The notes beneath the pieces were generated by a model. The model worked only from the letters and a program-made list of their open reading frames with translations. It was not told the origin of the DNA and ran no database searches. The position numbers and the translations under genes are program-made. A DNA stretch of 64,000 nt from Christensenella sp964438705 (GTDB lineage Bacteria > Bacillota > Clostridia > Christensenellales > Christensenellaceae), in assembly GCA_964438705.1 (NCBI GenBank), contig CAYTKQ010000011.1, positions 41,280 through 105,279 of the forward strand, written 5' to 3'. Numbering within the stretch: position 1 is the first letter of the stretch; every line of letters begins with the position of its first letter. This document shows, in pieces, positions 44,126-52,165 of this stretch.

Positions 44126-44986
44126 ATGAAAAAGATTATTGCATTGACTCTTACAGTATTGATGGCAGTCGCGGTGTTTGCGGCATGCGCGCCGGCGGCT
44201 CCGGCGGGGGAACCCTCTATGCCGGTGGAAACGGCAGAGGAGTCCGCGATCCCCTCGGTTGAGGGCGATCCGGCTGCGGGCGAAAGTCATCTCGATCAAA
44301 TCAAAGCTGCGGGCAAGCTTATCATGCTGACAAACGCGGAATTTGCGCCTTATGAGTACCTCGGTTCGACCAACGAGGTGGAAGGAATCGACGTGGATAT
44401 CTGCCAGGCGATCGCGGACGAGATCGGCGTGGAACTGGAGGTCGTGAACATGGACTTTGACGGCACGATCCCCGCGCTTCTTGGCGGGAAGGGCGACCTG
44501 ATCGCCGCGGGCATGACGGTTGATCCGGAGCGTGCGAAGAGCGTTGATTTTTCAGATCCCTACGCAAATGCAAAACAGCTGATCGTTGTAACGAAAGAGA
44601 ACCCAAAGGTTTCCGGGATCGATGATCTCGCTGGAAAAACGATTGGCGTACAGCTTGGAACGACGGGTGACCTCTATGTGTCGCAGAACGTTGAGGGTGC
44701 AAACCTCAAACAGTATAAGGTGCCGACAGAGGCGGGCCTCGATCTTGTGAACGGAAAACTTGATGCGATTGTGATCGATAAGCTTCCGGCGGAGAACCTT
44801 GCCGCGTCCAACGACAAATTGCAGACGATTGAGATGTCTTCCGACAATGAGGAATATGCGATTGCAATGCTCAAAGATGATACGGAGCTCGCAGAGGTCG
44901 TCAATAAGGTGATCAAGCAGCTTAAGGACAGCGGAAAGATTGAAGAATTCACAACCAAGCATGTTGAGGCTTCAAAGGTAAAATAA
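44126..44986 (+). CDS. Polar amino acid ABC transporter substrate-binding lipoprotein
   Basis: A 286-residue protein. ATG 44126 follows TTTGGAGGA. The signal peptide ends with a lipobox (VFAAC), so it should be lipid-anchored outside the membrane. After a Pro/Glu-rich linker the SBP_bac_3 fold begins: GKLIMLTNAEFAPYEYL, GIDVDICQAIADEIGVEL, NMDFDGTIPALLGGKGDLIAAGMTV, SDPYANAKQLIVV and AGKTIGVQLGTTGD. It delivers an amino acid, perhaps glutamine or another polar one, to the permease and ATPase encoded next. Confidence 0.93.
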   Translation: MKKIIALTLTVLMAVAVFAACAPAAPAGEPSMPVETAEESAIPSVEGDPAAGESHLDQIKAAGKLIMLTNAEFAPYEYLGSTNEVEGIDVDICQAIADEIGVELEVVNMDFDGTIPALLGGKGDLIAAGMTVDPERAKSVDFSDPYANAKQLIVVTKENPKVSGIDDLAGKTIGVQLGTTGDLYVSQNVEGANLKQYKVPTEAGLDLVNGKLDAIVIDKLPAENLAASNDKLQTIEMSSDNEEYAIAMLKDDTELAEVVNKVIKQLKDSGKIEEFTTKHVEASKVK

Positions 44987-44995
44987 GTTCGCTTC

Positions 44996-45033
44996 AAAAA
45001 GCGCAAGGAGAAATATTCTCTTTGCGCTTTTTT
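44996..45033 (+). terminator. Terminator (or attenuator) between binding-protein and permease genes
   Basis: AAAAAGCGCAAGGAGA pairs with TCTCTTTGCGCTTTTTT. It would favour a higher level of the binding protein than of the membrane parts, a common arrangement. Confidence 0.75.
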
Positions 45034-45050
45034 AGGTTATTTGATATAAT
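45022..45050 (+). promoter_or_regulatory. Possible promoter for permease and ATPase genes
   Basis: TTGCGC (45022-45027), 17-nt spacer, TATAAT (45045-45050). The -35 lies inside the terminator stem. Confidence 0.45.
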
Positions 45051-45097
45051 ATAATCCGTATCATATTTTGTTTGTCATTGGGAGTATCGTATTCATC

Positions 45098-45796
45098 ATG
45101 TTTGATAATTTGCCGGAACAAATATATAATACATTGGTGGCGAACGACCGCTGGACGCTTTTTCTGGACGGCCTGCTGACGACGCTGATGATTGCGGGGA
45201 TCGCGGTGCTGCTGGGTGTTGTGATCGGTTCGTTTGTGGCGATCGCGAAGGTCAATGCGCTGCGCAACAGAAAGCTGAAATGGCTGTCTGTGATCTGTGA
45301 GGTATATACCACTGTGATCCGTGGCACACCAGTTCTTGTGCAGCTGATGATCATGGTCTATATCGTGTTTGCTACGGCATCTTTTGATATGGTCCCATAT
45401 GTTGCGGCGCTTGCATTTGGCATCAACAGCGGCGCATATGTGTCAGAGATCGTTCGTGCGGGCATCATGGCTGTGCCGCGCGGGCAGATGGAGGCGGGGC
45501 GCTCTCTTGGCCTCACCAACAGTATGACGATGCGCACGATTATTTTTCCGCAGGCAATCAAAAATATCCTGCCTGCGTTGGGCAATGAATTCATCGTGCT
45601 GTTTAAGGAAACGTCCATCGTGGGCTATGTTGCGGTCATGGATTTGACGCGCGCAGCGGAGCTGATTCGTTCGCGTACATTTATGCCCTTCGTTCCGCTT
45701 ATTTTTATCGGACTTGTTTATCTTGCGATCGTTATGCTGATCACGTGGGGTCTGAGAAAATTGGAAAAGAAACTTGCGCAAAGCGACGTCAGATAG
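45098..45796 (+). CDS. Amino acid ABC transporter permease
   Basis: About 232 residues, five membrane helices, HisM/GlnP type. ATG 45098 is the best start, although GGGAG lies 13 nt upstream, which is far; a TTG at 45068 is the alternative. GLLTTLMIAGIAVLLGVVIG and VYTTVIRGTPVLVQLM are typical, and the ATPase-contacting EAA loop reads EAGRSLGLTNSMTMRTIIFPQAI. It forms the membrane channel of the importer and lies 9 nt before the ATPase gene. Confidence 0.93.
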   Translation: MFDNLPEQIYNTLVANDRWTLFLDGLLTTLMIAGIAVLLGVVIGSFVAIAKVNALRNRKLKWLSVICEVYTTVIRGTPVLVQLMIMVYIVFATASFDMVPYVAALAFGINSGAYVSEIVRAGIMAVPRGQMEAGRSLGLTNSMTMRTIIFPQAIKNILPALGNEFIVLFKETSIVGYVAVMDLTRAAELIRSRTFMPFVPLIFIGLVYLAIVMLITWGLRKLEKKLAQSDVR

Positions 45797-45805
45797 GAGC
45801 ACGTA

Positions 45806-46528
45806 ATGCTGATTACAAAGAAGCTGTATAAGCAGTTCGACCATAACGTAGTGCTCCAGGGAATCGACGAGCACATCGAGCGCGGGGAGAAGGTCGTTAT
45901 CGTAGGCCCTTCGGGAAGCGGGAAATCGACGTTTTTGCGGTGCCTCAATATGCTCGAGGTCCCGACGAGCGGCGAAATTTGGTTTGAAGGGGAATTGCTG
46001 ACGGATAAAAATACGAACATCGATAAAGTTAGGCAAAGAATGGGCATGGTGTTCCAGCAGTTCAACCTGTTTCCGCATAAGACGGTTGGGCAGAACATTA
46101 TGCTTGCTCCGTTGAAGCTTGGGCTGATGACAGAGGATGAGGCCAATGAAAAAGCAGAAATGCTCTTGAAAAGAATCGGTCTTGCTGATAAAATAGATTC
46201 GTATCCCTCGCAGCTTTCAGGGGGACAGCAGCAGCGCGTGGCAATCGTGCGTGCGCTTGCCATGAATCCTGACGTGATGCTGTTTGATGAGCCTACCTCG
46301 GCGCTCGATCCGGAGATGGTGGGCGAGGTGTTGGATTTTATGCATACGCTTGCGGATGAAGGCATGACGATGGTCGTCGTCACGCATGAGATGGGATTTG
46401 CGCGGGAGGTGGCGACCCGCTGCCTGTTTATGGATGAAGGAAAGATTTTGGAGCAGGCGCCGCCGCAGGAATTTTTTGCAAACCCGAAGAACGCGAGATT
46501 GCAGGATTTTCTTTCAAAAGTGTTATAA
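45806..46528 (+). CDS. Amino acid ABC transporter ATP-binding protein
   Basis: A 240-residue ATPase of the GlnQ/HisP type. Walker A is GPSGSGKSTFLRC, the Q-loop VFQQFNLFPHKTV, the signature LSGGQQQRVAI, Walker B DVMLFDEPTSALDPE and the switch VVVTHEM. Length is as usual. It drives the importer formed with the two preceding genes. Confidence 0.96.
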   Translation: MLITKKLYKQFDHNVVLQGIDEHIERGEKVVIVGPSGSGKSTFLRCLNMLEVPTSGEIWFEGELLTDKNTNIDKVRQRMGMVFQQFNLFPHKTVGQNIMLAPLKLGLMTEDEANEKAEMLLKRIGLADKIDSYPSQLSGGQQQRVAIVRALAMNPDVMLFDEPTSALDPEMVGEVLDFMHTLADEGMTMVVVTHEMGFAREVATRCLFMDEGKILEQAPPQEFFANPKNARLQDFLSKVL

Positions 46529-46550
46529 GCTGTCGAGGACAGCTTCCTAT

Positions 46551-46627
46551 GTACCCGTAGTTCAGCTGGATAGAATATCAGACTCCGACTCTGAAGGTCG
46601 CGCGTTCGAATCGCGCCGGGTACACCA
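46551..46627 (+). tRNA. tRNA-Arg (anticodon CCG)
   Basis: A 77-nt cloverleaf: acceptor GTACCCG/CGGGTAC, D stem GTTC/GAAT, anticodon stem TCAGA/TCTGA with loop CTCCGAC (anticodon CCG), T arm GCGCG-TTCGAAT-CGCGC, and an encoded CCA end. Confidence 0.96.
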
Positions 46628-46631
46628 TGAT

Positions 46632-46678
46632 GAATCAAATGCGAACGCTCTGGGTTCGCGCTTGATTCGTCTTTTTTT
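46632..46678 (+). terminator. Terminator after tRNA-Arg
   Basis: GAATCAA pairs with TTGATTC and, inside, GCGAAC with GTTCGC; a T7 run follows. Confidence 0.8.
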
Positions 46679-46841
46679 GTTGCGTATGTTGACAGGAGAA
46701 TGTTTCACAATTGCAGAAAAGCTTCCGAAAAACGGTTGATTGAACATTGTCGTAAACTGTGATATGCTTGTTTCATTAAAAATGCGTGGGCAAAAAAGAC
46801 ATGTTTTCAAAACAAAATTTAAACTTGCAGGAGTGAGCACG

Positions 46842-46886
46842 ATGAAAAGAAAAATTAGAATAAAGGCACAGATGTGCAGAAAATGA
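46842..46886 (+). CDS. 14-residue ORF coupled to the orphan permease (possible leader peptide)
   Basis: ATG 46842 stands 8 nt after CAGGAG and encodes a very basic peptide, MKRKIRIKAQMCRK, whose TGA stop overlaps the ATG at 46883 of the permease (ATGA). The permease itself has no ribosome site, so translation may depend on this short ORF. It may equally be the relic of a lost upstream gene. Confidence 0.45.
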   Translation: MKRKIRIKAQMCRK

Positions 46887-47854
46887 AAGAAAAAATTTCT
46901 TCAATATCTCAAAACGACGGAGCTGCCGGGCAAAGGCTGCAAAAAGGCCTTTTTTTTCTGGATCATTGGCTTGTATTTACGGCTCTGGGTGTATTGACAA
47001 CAATAACGATGATCTTATTTGCGGTAGGATCACATGGTTTTACGACAGGAAGTGCGGCAAATGTGATGCAGCAATTTTGTTTGATCGGCCCGCTTGCGAT
47101 TTCCGCGATGGTTTCAACGCGAACCGGAGGTTTGGATATTTCGACTGGTGGCATGATGGCATTGTCGGCGGTGATTCTGGCGATGAATACAGCCGAAAAC
47201 AATGCCGGTGCTGGCTTTTTGCTGGCACTGATCATCTGTTTTGCGCTGGGTGTTTTAAATGGGCTGTTTATTATGGTGCTGCGTGTGCCCGCCATTTTGG
47301 TTACGGCGGCGAGTGCGATGCTGACACGCGGGATTGCGATGTGGGCCAGCAACGACCTCTTGGTGATCCTTCCAAAGGAATGGCTGGAGATGAATGTGAT
47401 GGCGGCCGTTATGGCGCTTCTTGTTTCTTTGGGCATTGCGATTTTTGTGCTGTGGCAAACGGGAGGATTTGCAAAGGAGCGGAAAACCGTACGCGGACAA
47501 ATGAAGTTTTTTTGGATATATGGATTGATCGCATTGATTGGCGCGCTGGCAGGATGGGCTGCGGCGATTTGCTTTGGAGAGGCAAACACAGACATTGGTT
47601 ATGGGTCCAGCAATGAAATGGTGCTGCTGTTTGTGTTTGCGACGATTTCCGCCAGCGTGTGGCTGAAGAACAACTGGATTGCGCTGGGGTGGGCGCTTGT
47701 TTTGGCAATGCTGTGGACGATTCACGATCAGGCGATGTTTCTGCTCGAGCTCAATCCATTTTCGATGATCGTAAGCAACGCATCGTGGGTGTTTATCCTG
47801 CTGGCAGTCATGTGCATCGCAAAGCGCAGTTGGAAAAAACCTTTACATGATTAA
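46883..47854 (+). CDS. Orphan sugar-type ABC transporter permease (BPD_transp_2 family)
   Basis: About 323 residues with 8-10 membrane helices. A GTG at 46874 is another possible start. The N-terminal half matches RbsC-like permeases: FCLIGPLAISAMVSTRTGGLDISTGGMMAL, then ALGVLNGLFIMVLRVPAILVTAASAMLTRGI. No ATP-binding or sugar-binding gene lies beside it, so it is an orphan or the last relic of a transporter. Its stop TAA overlaps the stop of the convergent GGDEF gene. Confidence 0.78.
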   Translation: MKEKISSISQNDGAAGQRLQKGLFFLDHWLVFTALGVLTTITMILFAVGSHGFTTGSAANVMQQFCLIGPLAISAMVSTRTGGLDISTGGMMALSAVILAMNTAENNAGAGFLLALIICFALGVLNGLFIMVLRVPAILVTAASAMLTRGIAMWASNDLLVILPKEWLEMNVMAAVMALLVSLGIAIFVLWQTGGFAKERKTVRGQMKFFWIYGLIALIGALAGWAAAICFGEANTDIGYGSSNEMVLLFVFATISASVWLKNNWIALGWALVLAMLWTIHDQAMFLLELNPFSMIVSNASWVFILLAVMCIAKRSWKKPLHD

Positions 47855-50406
47855 TTATCGGGCGTTTTATATTCCGTGATATCTACGCTGCTGATCAGCA
47901 TGGCAGGCCTGTCGTTTGACCATTCGATGAGCGACGCGGAGGTTTTGGTGTAGATGTTGTAGCGCTCGGTGTAAAGCTCCAACGTACAGCGTGGATTTTC
48001 TTCAGAAAGCTGCCTGAGCGGACAATCATCGCACTGTGCGTCAAAACCGCGGTAAGCCTTGTAGCACTTCATGCCGATCGATGAATGCCCGGTGACGTGA
48101 ACGACATTTTGATTTTCATAAAACACATCAAAATTTTCCCGATCCACGACATAAGCAATGCTGTTCATGTTATCCATCACTGCTTCGATTGCCAGATGGT
48201 GACGCTGTTCGCGTTCGCTGCTCAATTGTTTGGCCATAAAGACCGAAAGCACCTGGCAAATGGTGCGCAGTTCATCGAGCACCGCTTCGGAAAGTGCAAA
48301 ATGGTCGTCTGTACAGTTTTGGAAGGCGACGACCCCAATGAGCTTATCCCCTTCTTTGATGGAAAAATGGACGATAGACTTGATGCCGATGGAGGTATAA
48401 CTTTCTTGCGCATAGTCTGGAAAATCCGTTGGAGTGGCCATAAACATGCCGCCCGATTTTTCGAGCGCCGACACAACAAACGCAAAGCTGCTCACAGGCA
48501 TATCGATGTATTTATGGCCAACCGACTCGATGCCGGAGGCACACCATTCAAAAACACCTGTAAAATGCGTGGAAAGTTCGTTGAATTCAAAAATATTCGC
48601 CCTTGAAAAACCAAAGTTTTTGGCGATGAGCTCAAGCACAGATTCGATGGCAAATTTTGTATCGCTCGACCCGTAAAGCATACGAAATACATATTCGACA
48701 CGGTTGTCTCTAAAGTTTTTTTGAACGGTGCCGTGTGAATCGATTTCTGTTCTGGAAGAAATATAGGACAGTTCCTGATCCTGTTCATAAAAAGAATGTG
48801 TATTTTTGCCCGTTGCCTTTGCCGTATAAAGCGCCGCGTCAGCGCGCTTGAACAGGCTTTCAAACGTTGTTCCGTCCTGCGGGCAAAGCGCGATACCGAT
48901 ACTGCTTGAAACAGTGTATCCTTCGTTTCGGTTGTTGGTATAGGTGCGCAAAAATGCCGTGCATATGGCATTTGCCTTTTGGGCGATCAAGGGCTTTCCA
49001 AGCGTACCTTTTGCAAACACAAGAAATTCGTCCCCGCCAATACGCCCCACGATATCGTGTTCACGGAAGATCATCCGAAGGCTTTCGGAAAGCTCGGAGA
49101 GCACCGCGTCGCCATACAGATGACCGATATGGTCGTTGATGTCCTTGAAATTATCGATGTCGATCACAAACAGCACACCAGTGGGCATCGTGGTGTTTTT
49201 GGCAGACAAGTATTCGGCGATCAATTTTTCGGTCGTGCCCCTGTTATAGAGGCCGGTCAGCGAATCACGTTCCGCCTTGTATTGAAGCTCAAGTTGCTGG
49301 CGCTTCTCGGCGTCGATATCGCGTATCTGGACAAAGCCCTGGATTTCCCCTGTCTTTTCGTCGCGCATCAGCGGCATGAGCAAACGCATCCATCTATAGG
49401 AACCATCGGACACCAAATGGCGATAATCGAAAGATATTTCAATCGTGCCATTTTCAAATTCTTCGATGACCGTAAGCGGGGAACTGTACCTCTCAAATTC
49501 GGGGACGTCATCGGGGTGGACTGATGTTTGAATCATAAATGCCAGCATTTCACTATAATCGTGAACCGCGTTGCTGAGCTGCTGTTCGTCATCTTCAAAC
49601 CCGGAAACGATTTCGTTTTTGCTGAAATTGACCTCGATGATGCGAAAAACATCCCGATCGACCGATGCGCGGTATTGACGCTCTTTCTCAACGGTTTGCT
49701 GTAATTCTTCATTCAGCTCTTTGTGCCCGAGCAGTGTGCTCGTTCTGATCGAAAAGAACAGGACAATGTAGGTGCCGACAAGGAGCGTGAGTGACACGGC
49801 AAGCTGATTGGCCAATAGCGTCGGGTAGGAACTTGGCGTACTGTAAACCGTGGAGTTGATGAGCATATATGCGCAAAAAACGACAAGACATGCCGTCATA
49901 AACTGAAGCTGCTCTTTGTGCTGATTGATGATGCGCACACCTTTCGCCGGAATAAACCGTATGACCAGTAAAATGGCAATATTCAAGAACGCAAAGGTGA
50001 CGCCTGTCGACAGGACAAGCGTAAACGGATCGGCGACGACTTCATACAGCGTACGCTGCATCGTGAGTGCAAAAATGGAAACGCAAACGGCGCGCAGCAC
50101 CATAACGTGAATGATGCAGGCTAGCATGCAAAACAAAGCACGAGAGGGCTTATCTTTATAAAAAATGACAAACTCTATAAACAATATAACGCCGATGATC
50201 ACATAGACACTAAAAGTGGTGCTCGCGCTCAACAGCGTCAGAAATGCGGCAATCACCGTATTAAGAATTGCGACAGGAATACGAGACAACTTTTTCAATC
50301 GCGGTTTTTTCAAAAAAGCGTCCACCAATTCAAAAACCATATAGTTATAACAAAGGAACATGGCCACCAAAAAAATAGTAGCAATCAGCATTGGAATAGC
50401 CTCCAA
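47851..50406 (-). CDS. Membrane GGDEF (diguanylate cyclase) protein with PAS and GAF domains
   Basis: An 851-residue signalling protein. Residues 1-225 hold about seven membrane helices. About 240-375 is a PAS-like domain (SVHPDDVPEFERY, DGSYRWMRLLMPLM). The GGDEF domain (about 380-545) has RDSLTGLYNR, DIDNFKDINDHIGHLYGD and an intact GRIGGDEF, so it should make c-di-GMP. About 580-730 is GAF-like (VLELIAKNFGFSRANIFEF). The last part is PAS-like with a cysteine set (KCYKAYRG, CDDCPL). Neighbouring chemotaxis and LuxR genes suggest a signalling patch. Unusually, the GGDEF domain sits in the middle rather than at the end. Confidence 0.9.
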   Translation of the reverse strand: MEAIPMLIATIFLVAMFLCYNYMVFELVDAFLKKPRLKKLSRIPVAILNTVIAAFLTLLSASTTFSVYVIIGVILFIEFVIFYKDKPSRALFCMLACIIHVMVLRAVCVSIFALTMQRTLYEVVADPFTLVLSTGVTFAFLNIAILLVIRFIPAKGVRIINQHKEQLQFMTACLVVFCAYMLINSTVYSTPSSYPTLLANQLAVSLTLLVGTYIVLFFSIRTSTLLGHKELNEELQQTVEKERQYRASVDRDVFRIIEVNFSKNEIVSGFEDDEQQLSNAVHDYSEMLAFMIQTSVHPDDVPEFERYSSPLTVIEEFENGTIEISFDYRHLVSDGSYRWMRLLMPLMRDEKTGEIQGFVQIRDIDAEKRQQLELQYKAERDSLTGLYNRGTTEKLIAEYLSAKNTTMPTGVLFVIDIDNFKDINDHIGHLYGDAVLSELSESLRMIFREHDIVGRIGGDEFLVFAKGTLGKPLIAQKANAICTAFLRTYTNNRNEGYTVSSSIGIALCPQDGTTFESLFKRADAALYTAKATGKNTHSFYEQDQELSYISSRTEIDSHGTVQKNFRDNRVEYVFRMLYGSSDTKFAIESVLELIAKNFGFSRANIFEFNELSTHFTGVFEWCASGIESVGHKYIDMPVSSFAFVVSALEKSGGMFMATPTDFPDYAQESYTSIGIKSIVHFSIKEGDKLIGVVAFQNCTDDHFALSEAVLDELRTICQVLSVFMAKQLSSEREQRHHLAIEAVMDNMNSIAYVVDRENFDVFYENQNVVHVTGHSSIGMKCYKAYRGFDAQCDDCPLRQLSEENPRCTLELYTERYNIYTKTSASLIEWSNDRPAMLISSVDITEYKTPDN

Positions 50407-50595
50407 CCATTTTGAGTGCGCAATAAATTTATTCTGAAATTATATCATTATTTCGTGCAATAATCCAGCATATTATGACGAATACGCTGTTTTTTTAACC
50501 ATGAAGGGAAAAACACTCCGCAATTAGACTTTTTCATCTCAAAAAGACTGACCTTGCTGCCACCCAGCTTTCATTGACCATCGCAAACAGAGGTA

Positions 50596-50626
50596 ACGCC
50601 GCATGCGAACATTCGGTTGGCGGCGT
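50596..50626. other. Hairpin in the gap between the GGDEF and LuxR genes (50407-50769)
   Basis: ACGCCGC (50596-50602) and GCGGCGT (50620-50626) form a 7-bp stem with a 17-nt loop and no T-tract. The rest of this 363-nt gap holds the divergent promoters and no gene that I can see. Confidence 0.4.
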
Positions 50627-50685
50627 AGGTTGACAAAATATATCTATATGGCGAAATATACATCTTTATCTGGAATCGCATAGTA

Positions 50686-50694
50686 TGATATAAT
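50686..50694 (+). promoter_or_regulatory. Extended -10 promoter for the LuxR-type regulator
   Basis: TGATATAAT (50686-50694), with TTTATC 18 nt upstream as a weak -35. A TTGACA at 50630-50635 lacks a properly spaced -10. Confidence 0.45.
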
Positions 50695-50769
50695 TATATA
50701 TAGCATCAGCCGATGCTTTCCTAGGTATATCATCTTGGAGTAACGCTCATCGATAAAGGGATGGAAATT

Positions 50770-51795
50770 ATGGAAAAAACTGAAAAAACAATGCCAGAGC
50801 AGGATCGTCCTCTGCCTTTTATGGCGGGCAGCTTTGTGCCGGGCGAATCACAGCAATATGTCGATTCTATCGACGACGAGGAAATGAAAGCCATCGCCAT
50901 TGGCGAACGCTATTACTACGCGGGCGAAGGCCAAAAATGTGTGAAAATTGTAAAAAAACTGCTGAACAGTAAGCGCCGGGCTGTCAAAATCTCAGCCGCG
51001 CTGATGTTTACCTTTGGCAGCATTTGTGCGGGGAATCCGGAGGGTGCCGCAAAAATGTTTTTGAAGCTGAAGGGAGAATATACGAACAGACGTAAGCGGA
51101 AGATACAGGGCAGCGATGCGGAAAAGAACTATGGCGCTTTTTTGAAGAACCTGACCACGGTGCTGCTGCATTTAGAAAACGCTGCGTTTGTAGAGATGGA
51201 TATGCCTAAGCTGCCTCCAGGCATCCGTCTCATTGCCTTTTATGTTTTGGCGCACAATCATTATTTGGCGGGCGAATATGGGCAGGCAGCGGGGGTTGCG
51301 CAAACGGCGCTTTCTTGCTGCGAAGCGCGTTATCCGATCGGAGAGATTTATTTGCATATCATCGCGTGCGTCGCTTATATGAACATGAATGAGCATGAAA
51401 AGGCTGTCGCACACTTCAAAAAAGCGTGGGAGATCGCAAAGCCGGAGGGCTTTATCGAGCCGTTTTCAGAGCATCATGGATTGCTGCACGGTATGATCGA
51501 GGTACAACTGCGGAAGATGGATCCAGATAGCTATGAACGTATTGTCCGGCAGGTGTATGTGTTTGCAAAAGCGTGGAGGCAGGTGCATAATCCCATTACA
51601 GGCGGGAAGATCGCCGATGCACTGACCACCACGGAATTTACCGTGGCAATGCTGGCCAGCAAAGGCTGGAAAAACGAAAAGATTGCCGAGCATCTGGGCG
51701 TGGGCGTCAGCACGGTCAAAACGCATATTTACTCGATCTATAAAAAATTGCATATCACAAGCCGCAAGGACCTTCCGCGTTTCATGCTGAAATAG
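50770..51795 (+). CDS. LuxR-type transcriptional regulator with helical-repeat sensor region
   Basis: About 341 residues; ATG 50770 has AAAGGG 9 nt upstream, while the ATG at 50761 touches it. The last 60 residues are a LuxR helix-turn-helix: TTTEFTVAMLASKGWKNEKIAEHLGVGVSTVKTHIYSIYKKL. The middle (about 60-270) is all-helical with TPR-like spacing (AHNHYLAGEYGQAAGVAQTAL, YMNMNEHEKAVAHFKKAWEIA), as in the C-terminal parts of MalT/LAL regulators, but no ATPase domain is present. Signal and targets unknown. Confidence 0.85.
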   Translation: MEKTEKTMPEQDRPLPFMAGSFVPGESQQYVDSIDDEEMKAIAIGERYYYAGEGQKCVKIVKKLLNSKRRAVKISAALMFTFGSICAGNPEGAAKMFLKLKGEYTNRRKRKIQGSDAEKNYGAFLKNLTTVLLHLENAAFVEMDMPKLPPGIRLIAFYVLAHNHYLAGEYGQAAGVAQTALSCCEARYPIGEIYLHIIACVAYMNMNEHEKAVAHFKKAWEIAKPEGFIEPFSEHHGLLHGMIEVQLRKMDPDSYERIVRQVYVFAKAWRQVHNPITGGKIADALTTTEFTVAMLASKGWKNEKIAEHLGVGVSTVKTHIYSIYKKLHITSRKDLPRFMLK

Positions 51796-52165
51796 AGCTG
51801 TTTTTTGAAAGCACTGCGACTATAAAAAATAGCAACGAATGCCACGCCTGCCGTTCCGCCCTTGTTTGCACAAACACAGGGCCTTATTAATTATGCCGGA
51901 GAGGTGTTTATGCTGTTATTTTAATTGCGAATCGGCCGTGTATATGTTATCATAAAAAACGAAATTTTAATGTAAAAAATTGGTCTTGTTATTTATCAAA
52001 TATCAAAAGGAGTTTAAGCGTAAAAGGAAATGAGCGAAGCGAGGATTAATGTTACGCGGCGGGTCGATCTGTTTATTGAATAGGCAGTTCTTTGAGAAGC
52101 AGCGGACCCGGCACGGTTTGGGCGTTTTGCGCTTCTTGTCCAGCAACTAGAAAAGGATGACAATC
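51796..52165 (+). other. Long untranslated leader before the chemotaxis gene
   Basis: A 370-nt gap without a plausible gene. It contains inverted repeats: CGGGTC (52060-52065) with GACCCG (52105-52110), and AGAAGC (52095-52100) with GCTTCT (52131-52136); these overlap and could form alternative structures. No known riboswitch consensus was recognised; in particular it lacks the GEMM (c-di-GMP-I) core. Confidence 0.4.

Noticed and set aside
46551..46627. tRNA-Arg as an attachment site for a mobile element
   Set aside because: No integrase gene and no repeat of the tRNA 3' end was found nearby.
47852..47854. Overlapping stop codons of the permease and GGDEF genes as a regulatory feature
   Set aside because: Convergent genes that share TTAA at their ends are common; no terminator or other sign of regulation was seen.
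50630..50662. TTGACA at 50630 as a promoter with TATACA
   Set aside because: The spacer would be 21 nt, too long; the extended -10 at 50686 is more plausible.
51796..52165. c-di-GMP riboswitch (class I or II) before the chemotaxis gene
   Set aside because: The conserved core sequences of these classes could not be found; retained only as an unassigned structured leader.
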